From an uncultured Oscillospiraceae bacterium (lineage in GTDB: Bacteria > Bacillota > Clostridia > Oscillospirales > Oscillospiraceae), in contig CAAFEV010000023.1 of NCBI GenBank assembly GCA_900762005.1, forward strand, positions 1 through 9,016: DNA of 9,016 nt, read 5' to 3'. A program made the translations under genes and the position numbers. Each line of letters begins with the position of its first letter. Position 1 is the stretch's first letter. Of the stretch, positions 6,020 to 9,016 are shown in pieces. The notes beneath the pieces are model-generated. The model was not told the DNA's origin. It saw nothing but the letters and a program-made list of their open reading frames with translations, and made no database searches.

Positions 6020-7003
6020 TTACAGGGTTGCGGCAAGCACCGCCTTGATTGTGTGCATCCGGTTTTCCGCCTCGTCGAATACGATGGACTGCTTGCTCTC
6101 AAAGACCTCGTCCGTGACCTCCAGCGCACCAAGATGAAAGCGTGCGCCGATGTCTCTGCCGATGCCGGTGTTCAGGTCGTGGAAGGCGGGCAGACAGTGC
6201 ATGAAGACGGCATTTGCGCCGGCGTTTGCCATCAGTGCCGCAGTGACCTGATAGGGGAGCATCTTCGTAATGCGCTCCTGCCACGCCTCGGGTGGCTCAC
6301 CCATGGAAACCCAGACGTCCGTGTAAATCACATCCGCACCTGCGGTTGCTTTATTCGCATCTGTCTCAAAGCGCAGCGTTGCGCCGGTTTGCTTGGCAAT
6401 TTCCCCGCAACGGGCAATCAGTGCCGCGTTCGGGAAGAAGCCCTCCGGCCCGCAGGCGACAAAGTTCAGCCCGAGCTTTGCACAGCCGATCATCAGAGAA
6501 TTTGCCATATTATAGCGGCAGTCACCCATGAAAACAAGCGTCCGCCCACGCAGGGAGCCGAAATGCTCCCGAATGGTCAGCATATCTGCCAGAATCTGCG
6601 TCGGGTGATATTCATTTGTCAGTCCGTTCCAGACGGGCACGCCCGCGTGCTTTGCCAGCTCCTCGACGATTTCTTGCCCAAAGCCGCGATATTCAATGCC
6701 GTCATACAGCCTGCCGAGCACACGTGCTGTGTCCGCAATCGACTCCTTCTTGCCGATTTGCGAGCCGGTGGGGTCGAGATAGGTCACGTGCATCCCGAGG
6801 TCATAGGCGGCCACTTCAAACGAGCAGCGCGTCCGCGTTGAGGTTTTTTCAAAAATCAGCGCAATGTTCTTTCCCCGGTAGCTGTCATGAACAATCCCCG
6901 CCTTTTTCTTCGCCTTGAGCTGCGCCGCTAAGTCCAGCAGTCCGGTAATCTCCTCGGGAGAAAAATCCAGCAGGGTCAGAAAGCTCTTGCCTTTCAGATT
7001 CAT
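6020..7003 (-). CDS. argF: Ornithine carbamoyltransferase
   Basis: This 327-residue cytoplasmic enzyme transfers the carbamoyl group of carbamoyl phosphate to ornithine, giving citrulline in arginine biosynthesis. The carbamoyl-phosphate loop KTSTRTRC is at 53-60, HPTQ at 133-136, the ornithine-side DVWVSMGE at 229-236 and the catalytic HCLPAF at 269-274. Length is normal for a full enzyme. The usual GDxRxNMxNSL segment is present as GDCRYNMANSL. It lies 10 bases after the argD stop, and its AAGGAGG ribosome binding site (7008-7014) overlaps that stop, indicating an argD-argF operon with coupled translation. A catabolic (arginine deiminase) role is less likely because the partner here is argD. 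Confidence 0.96.
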   Translation of the reverse strand: MNLKGKSFLTLLDFSPEEITGLLDLAAQLKAKKKAGIVHDSYRGKNIALIFEKTSTRTRCSFEVAAYDLGMHVTYLDPTGSQIGKKESIADTARVLGRLYDGIEYRGFGQEIVEELAKHAGVPVWNGLTNEYHPTQILADMLTIREHFGSLRGRTLVFMGDCRYNMANSLMIGCAKLGLNFVACGPEGFFPNAALIARCGEIAKQTGATLRFETDANKATAGADVIYTDVWVSMGEPPEAWQERITKMLPYQVTAALMANAGANAVFMHCLPAFHDLNTGIGRDIGARFHLGALEVTDEVFESKQSIVFDEAENRMHTIKAVLAATL

Positions 7004-7013
7004 AGTGTCCTCC

Positions 7014-8177
7014 TTATTTCTTTGCGCAATCGATTAAACGTTCGGTTGCGTTTTTTAACTGAGAAAGCGGAATGTTCAGCGCGGGCAGCAGACGCACCTT
7101 TTGCTTTGCCGTGGTGACAAGCACGCCGCTTTGCAGTGCCAGCTCGGCAAATTCGCGTGCGGGACGGACGGTCTCCAAGCCGAGCATCAGGCCCATTCCC
7201 GTGACACTGCGAATGCCGTCAACGCCGGACAGTGTGTCAAATAAGTACGCCGAACGCTCCCTTACGCCGACAAGCAGCGGCTCGTCAATCCGGCTGAGAA
7301 CGCTAACGCCGCCTGCGCAGCAAACGGGATTGCCGCCGAAGGTTGAGCCATGGTCCCCGGGCTGAAAAACATCCTGAACCCGCGCCCCGAGCATGGTCGC
7401 GCCGAGCGGCAATCCGCCGCCCAGTCCCTTTGCCGTGGTCACGACATCCGGTTGCAGACTGTAGTGCATATAGCCGTAGAGCTGACCGCTGCGCCCGTTG
7501 CCGAGCTGCACCTCGTCAACCATCAGCAGCACGTTGTATTTCCTCACAAGGGCGGCGATTTCGTCGGCGAACGTCTGCCCGATGGGCATCACGCCGCCCT
7601 CGCCCTGCACGCATTCAAAAAACACTGCCGCACAGGGATTGGCCTGCAGCAATGCCTCCAAGGCTGCTGCGTCGCCCGTCGGCGCATAGAGAAAACCACC
7701 CGGAAGCGGTTGATAATCCTTGTGAAACACGTCCTGACCGGTTGCCGCAAGCGTTGCCAAGGTGCGCCCGTGAAAGCTCTTTTGCAGCGTGATAATGTTG
7801 CGGTATGCCGAACCCTTCTCCTGCGCCGCCCATTTCCGCGCGGCTTTTATTGCGCATTCGTTTGCCTCCGCGCCGGAGTTGGAGAAGAACACACGCCGCA
7901 TCCCGCTTTTTTCGCAGAGCAGACGCGCGAGCTGCGCCGCAGGCTCGCTATAATATAAATTCGAGCAGTGCGCAAAGCGCGAAAGCTGCGCCTGCACCGC
8001 CGCCTGCCACGGCGCGTCGCTCCACCCGAACAGGTTGACGGCAATGCCGCTGCCGAGGTCGATATAGTCCTTGCCGTCCGCGCCGCGTACCGTAGAGCCA
8101 TGTCCGCTGACAATCTCCAGCGGAAAGCGGCTGTAGGTGTGCGCAATGAACGCCCGGTCCAATTCTCTTGTGTCCAT
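7014..8177 (-). CDS. argD: Acetylornithine aminotransferase
   Basis: This 387-residue class III PLP-dependent aminotransferase converts N-acetylglutamate semialdehyde to N-acetylornithine, with glutamate as amino donor. Motifs in order are GSGIAVNLFGW (42-52), NSGAEANECAIKAARKW (100-116), SFHGRT (134-139), ECVQGEGGV (188-196), VDEVQ with D221 contacting the pyridine nitrogen, the Schiff-base lysine K250 in TAKGLGGGLPLGA, and HGSTFGGNP (276-284). Length is normal for the family. The loop after DEVQ reads LGNGRSG rather than the common TGxGRTG, a mild variation. Start 8177 follows GGGAGG by six bases. Since argB, argC and argJ are not adjacent, the ArgD call rests on family resemblance and pairing with argF. 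Succinylornithine or 4-aminobutyrate relatives are less likely. Confidence 0.94.
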   Translation of the reverse strand: MDTRELDRAFIAHTYSRFPLEIVSGHGSTVRGADGKDYIDLGSGIAVNLFGWSDAPWQAAVQAQLSRFAHCSNLYYSEPAAQLARLLCEKSGMRRVFFSNSGAEANECAIKAARKWAAQEKGSAYRNIITLQKSFHGRTLATLAATGQDVFHKDYQPLPGGFLYAPTGDAAALEALLQANPCAAVFFECVQGEGGVMPIGQTFADEIAALVRKYNVLLMVDEVQLGNGRSGQLYGYMHYSLQPDVVTTAKGLGGGLPLGATMLGARVQDVFQPGDHGSTFGGNPVCCAGGVSVLSRIDEPLLVGVRERSAYLFDTLSGVDGIRSVTGMGLMLGLETVRPAREFAELALQSGVLVTTAKQKVRLLPALNIPLSQLKNATERLIDCAKK

Positions 8178-8207
8178 ATAAAGCCTCCCGGGAAATCTCC
8201 CGCTGCC

Positions 8208-8236
8208 ATTATAGCGTCAAAGCACGCCAGGGTCAA
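8208..8236 (-). promoter_or_regulatory. Strong predicted promoter for argD-argF
   Basis: On the minus strand TTGACC (8231-8236, 5 of 6) and a perfect TATAAT (8208-8213) are separated by 17 bases. It lies in the 85-base gap between the CYTH gene and argD. No clear ArgR-type operator or T-box leader was recognised around it. A small hairpin (CGGGA/TCCCG, 8189-8202) lies near the predicted mRNA 5' end and touches the ribosome binding site. Confidence 0.8.
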
Positions 8237-8262
8237 GCCCTACTTCCTTTATAACGATTGCT

Positions 8263-8868
8263 TTACCGAAGCTGCTTTGCCCGCATGAATTTGCTCTCTG
8301 TGCGCTCCGTTAAGCCATACTGCTCGCAGAGCACCTGCGCCAGCGCAAGCATTTCATCCGGCTTGCCGTCATATAGCTCCAGTTCCAGCTCGGTAAAGGC
8401 AAGACGCTGCGTTGCACCGAACAAAACACCGTCATCACCGGCAAGCTCTGCCATGCTGCCGTCCGACAGGCGCAGCATTACACACCGCCGCAGAAATTCC
8501 GCGCCGCAAACCGGCAGCAATTTTGTCTGTAATGTGTATTGTAAAAGCTCCTGCGGCGCACCAAGCTCTACCAGATGCCGCAGTGCCGCTTCGTCAAATG
8601 CCTGTACCTCCGCCTGCCATTCGCTGCAGGTATACTGCGCTTTCTGCGGTGTTTTCAGGCAAATAAGCTGCCGGTCATTTTCCTTTCGCAGCCGAAGCGT
8701 CCAGTGCAGCGTTCGGAAGAACTGCTCCGTCGTGTCAAAATACGTCGTGCGCATCCGCTTTTCCCGCCAAGGTGCCGCAGTGAGCAGGGAAAGGGAGGTG
8801 TCACATAAAATTCGGTCTAATAACGAACGGCTTTCAACCGCAAGCTTGCATTCGATTTCCAGTCCCAT
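8263..8868 (-). CDS. CYTH-domain protein, putative triphosphate hydrolase
   Basis: This 201-residue protein belongs to the CYTH / triphosphate tunnel metalloenzyme superfamily. The N-terminal signature ExExK is seen as EIECK (E4, E6, K8). Later tunnel-lining segments include YFDTTEQFF, WTLRLRKEND (two Arg), ICLKTP, WQAEVQ, AELAGDDGVLF, FTELELELYDG and ESKFMRA, alternating acidic and basic strands as expected for an 8-stranded tunnel. Bacterial members such as E. coli YgiF hydrolyse inorganic triphosphate; others act on thiamine triphosphate or make cAMP. No C-terminal CHAD domain is attached and none is adjacent. The start at 8868 is supported by AGGAGG six bases upstream. It has its own promoter (8895-8924). 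No terminator lies before argD, so read-through is possible. Confidence 0.88.
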   Translation of the reverse strand: MGLEIECKLAVESRSLLDRILCDTSLSLLTAAPWREKRMRTTYFDTTEQFFRTLHWTLRLRKENDRQLICLKTPQKAQYTCSEWQAEVQAFDEAALRHLVELGAPQELLQYTLQTKLLPVCGAEFLRRCVMLRLSDGSMAELAGDDGVLFGATQRLAFTELELELYDGKPDEMLALAQVLCEQYGLTERTESKFMRAKQLR

Positions 8869-8894
8869 TTTCCGCCTCCTAATATACTGCGCCT

Positions 8895-8924
8895 ATCATA
8901 GCACCCGATAAGCAGGGCTGTCAA
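8895..8924 (-). promoter_or_regulatory. Predicted promoter for the CYTH gene
   Basis: On the minus strand a perfect TTGACA (8919-8924) is followed after 18 bases by TATGAT (8895-8900, 5 of 6). The leader runs to AGGAGG at 8875-8880. The promoter starts only 24 bases inside the presumed IS end at 8948. Confidence 0.75.
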
Positions 8925-8947
8925 CCGTAACGAGGGCTGATATTTTC

Positions 8948-8970
8948 CCACGGCAACAGCATTTACTTTT
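8948..8970 (-). repeat. Inverted repeat copy 2 (probable IS left end)
   Basis: This is a perfect reverse complement of 302-324 over 23 bases. Read on the plus strand it begins CCACGGCAACAGCATTTAC. If 302-324 is the right end of the left-hand IS, this is what the left end of a second copy in the same orientation should look like. Confidence 0.85.
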
Positions 8971-9016
8971 ATTTCATGGTTTTAGAGCAAATAGGGCATT
9001 TCAAATCTGGAAAAAA
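8948..9016 (+). mobile_element. Probable 5' end of a second IS copy, cut by the window
   Basis: The terminal repeat at 8948-8970 is followed by AT-rich sequence unlike the neighbouring genes. An ATG at 8976 opens a plus-strand reading frame (MVLEQIGHFKSGK) that stays open to the window edge and could be the transposase N-terminus. It has no evident ribosome binding site, and 13 residues are too few to identify. The call rests on the shared terminal repeat. Confidence 0.5.

Noticed and set aside
6053..6841. 262-codon plus-strand open frame opposite argF
   Set aside because: It is the shadow of a clearly recognised argF. Its translation is Cys/His/Arg-rich without family motifs and no ribosome binding site stands out.
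7350..7958. Long plus-strand open frames opposite argD
   Set aside because: They overlap the intact argD gene completely and have low-complexity Arg/Pro/Ala-rich translations typical of antisense of GC-rich genes.
8258..8911. 217-codon plus-strand open frame opposite the CYTH gene
   Set aside because: It is a Ser/Arg-rich antisense shadow; the CYTH protein on the minus strand has its own promoter, ribosome binding site and motifs.
8914..8930. CAGGGCTGTCAACCG considered as an IS terminus
   Set aside because: It contains the -35 box (TTGACA on the minus strand) of a well-formed CYTH promoter, and the shared repeat with the left edge stops at 8948.
8971..9016. Minus-strand tail reading ...DLKCPICSKTMK-stop, like a zinc-ribbon end
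   Set aside because: A single CPIC in 15 residues is too little. The perfect terminal repeat next to it fits an IS left end better, with the transposase on the plus strand.
1..9016. CRISPR array, tRNA, rRNA, toxin-antitoxin or defence module
   Set aside because: I saw no regularly spaced repeats, tRNA cloverleaf or TTCGANNC arm in context, rRNA-like stretch, or gene pair of those types.

Overview
The window looks like an ordinary chromosomal segment of a Clostridia-type Bacillota, probably a gut Oscillospiraceae-like organism. This rests on strong AGGAGG-type ribosome binding sites, moderately GC-rich genes, a short ferredoxin-thioredoxin-reductase-like protein and a Gram-positive lipoprotein. 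The genus cannot be fixed from the sequence alone.

Layout. Positions 1-324 hold the decayed 3' end of an ISAs1-family insertion sequence, which is AT-rich unlike the rest. A minus-strand YbaK-type Cys-tRNA(Pro) deacylase (384-860) lies back to back with a plus-strand GNAT acetyltransferase of the phosphinothricin/YncA type (944-1534). A two-way terminator (1541-1575) separates the acetyltransferase from a convergent 65-residue FTR-like iron-sulfur protein (1590-1787). A divergent promoter region with a perfect 25-bp tandem duplication (1862-1911) lies between that gene and a 684-residue lipoprotein with a C-terminal HExxH metallopeptidase-like domain (1962-4016). A class II aldolase resembling FucA follows closely (4030-4701). 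A 148-bp imperfect palindromic repeat with a long terminator hairpin (4720-4867) separates it from a convergent minus-strand run: CYTH-domain phosphatase (8263-8868), argD (7014-8177), argF (6020-7003) and a membrane-anchored metallophosphoesterase (4868-5971). At the right edge (8948-9016) there appears to be the left end of a second copy of the same IS.

How the genes work together. argD and argF are two steps of arginine biosynthesis (acetylornithine transamination, ornithine carbamoylation). They form a tight operon with a near-consensus promoter (TTGACC-17-TATAAT), and no other arg gene is in view. The remaining genes are housekeeping or stand-alone functions: tRNA proofreading, acetylation, redox, phosphate chemistry and sugar-phosphate cleavage.

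No defence system, phage module, CRISPR array, rRNA or tRNA gene was recognised. The points most worth a second look are the lipoprotein peptidase, the shifted cysteine pattern of the FTR-like protein, the palindromic repeat, the tandem duplication between divergent promoters, and the matching IS ends at the two edges.
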